Source of the DNA: an uncultured Bulleidia sp.
GTDB lineage: Bacteria > Bacillota_I > Bacilli_A > Erysipelotrichales > Erysipelotrichaceae
Length of the DNA stretch: 14,092 nt
Direction: 5' to 3'
Assembly (NCBI GenBank): GCA_934754415.1
Contig: CAKVIS010000042.1
Span: forward strand, 1-14,092
The notes under the pieces were generated by a model, which saw nothing but the letters and a program-made list of their open reading frames with translations, did no database searches and had not been told where the DNA came from. This document shows, in pieces, positions 14,023-14,092 of the stretch (within the stretch, counting starts at the first letter, position 1; every line of letters begins with the position of its first letter). Position numbers and translations under genes: made by a program.

Positions 14023-14092
14023 TAAGCTAAATGAATCCTAATGACTCAATTTAACCTGTGGTATGTCCACAATACCGCTATTTCCTTGCTTT
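13969..14092 (-). mobile_element. Candidate right end of an IS200/IS605-type TnpB element, cut by the window edge
   Basis: Read on the minus strand, the last 124 bases end in GGTGGGGAGGTTCAC (13983-13969), which resembles the right ends of TnpB-carrying IS200/IS605 elements as I remember them. A short minus-strand frame, 14091-14038, encodes 17 residues (KQGNSGIVDIPQVKLSH) before a TAG stop and could be the tail of TnpB, but it is too short to prove that. No TnpB catalytic motif is visible. The element would lie mainly to the right of the window, pointing towards hydA, with its end 6 bases beyond the hydA stop. Resemblance is from memory, not a search. Confidence 0.4.

Noticed and set aside
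14057..14071. Hairpin TGTGG/CCACA as a terminator for hydA
   Set aside because: The stem is only 5 bp with no T run after it on either strand. It is better viewed as part of the possible mobile element; no clear hydA terminator is seen before 13969.
1..14092. CRISPR arrays, tRNA or rRNA genes, and riboswitches other than the RAT leader
   Set aside because: No spaced direct repeats, tRNA cloverleaf or TTCGA-type arms, or recognisable riboswitch cores were seen on either strand by eye.

Overview
The window looks like chromosome of an anaerobic, fermentative, low-to-mid GC Firmicute (Bacillota). Signs are a LicT/PTS beta-glucoside operon with a CcpA-type cre site, AGGAGG-class ribosome binding sites, AT-rich intergenic DNA, a D-lactate dehydrogenase and a three-subunit [FeFe]-hydrogenase. 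A gut Erysipelotrichia- or Clostridia-like host is plausible, but there is no rRNA or marker gene to fix it. All eleven supported genes are on the + strand. Only the last ~120 bases carry a minus-strand signal.

Region 1 (1-4513) is a self-regulated beta-glucoside operon. The terminator of an upstream gene (1-50) is followed by a sigma-A promoter (111-139) with a cre-like site in its spacer. Next comes a leader in which a ribonucleic antiterminator hairpin (RAT, 158-197) overlaps the 5' arm of an intrinsic terminator (185-247). The genes are a LicT/BglG antiterminator, PTS EIIBC, a separate EIIA and a GH1 6-phospho-beta-glucosidase, closed by a terminator at 4478-4513. The products import and phosphorylate a beta-glucoside and split it, and the antiterminator senses flux through the PTS. 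A Cof-type HAD phosphatase (4530-5348) follows immediately behind that terminator.

Region 2 (5349-6826) holds the most unusual gene: a single uninterrupted reading frame that fuses an HPr phosphocarrier domain (His15 kept, Ser46 position replaced by Asn) to a complete LdhA-type D-lactate dehydrogenase with its catalytic Arg, Glu and His. This physically joins a PTS phosphorelay domain to the enzyme that disposes of pyruvate and NADH at the end of glycolysis.

Region 3 (6827-13962) is a hydrogen-metabolism block. A sensory [FeFe]-hydrogenase-like protein (ferredoxin, H-cluster domain, extra 4Fe-4S domain, PAS) overlaps by 8 bases with a SpoIIE/PP2C phosphatase that has an uncharacterised C-terminal domain. 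A strong terminator follows, then hydC-hydB-hydA, encoding a trimeric NAD-linked and probably electron-bifurcating hydrogenase. The likely logic is that sugar enters by PTS, its reducing equivalents leave as D-lactate or H2, and the HPr domain and the HydS/phosphatase pair set the balance.

Region 4 (13963-14092) carries what looks like the right end of an IS200/IS605-type TnpB element pointing left. It includes a stem that is fully paired only in minus-strand RNA, consistent with the 3' end of an omega-RNA. Its gene lies beyond the window.
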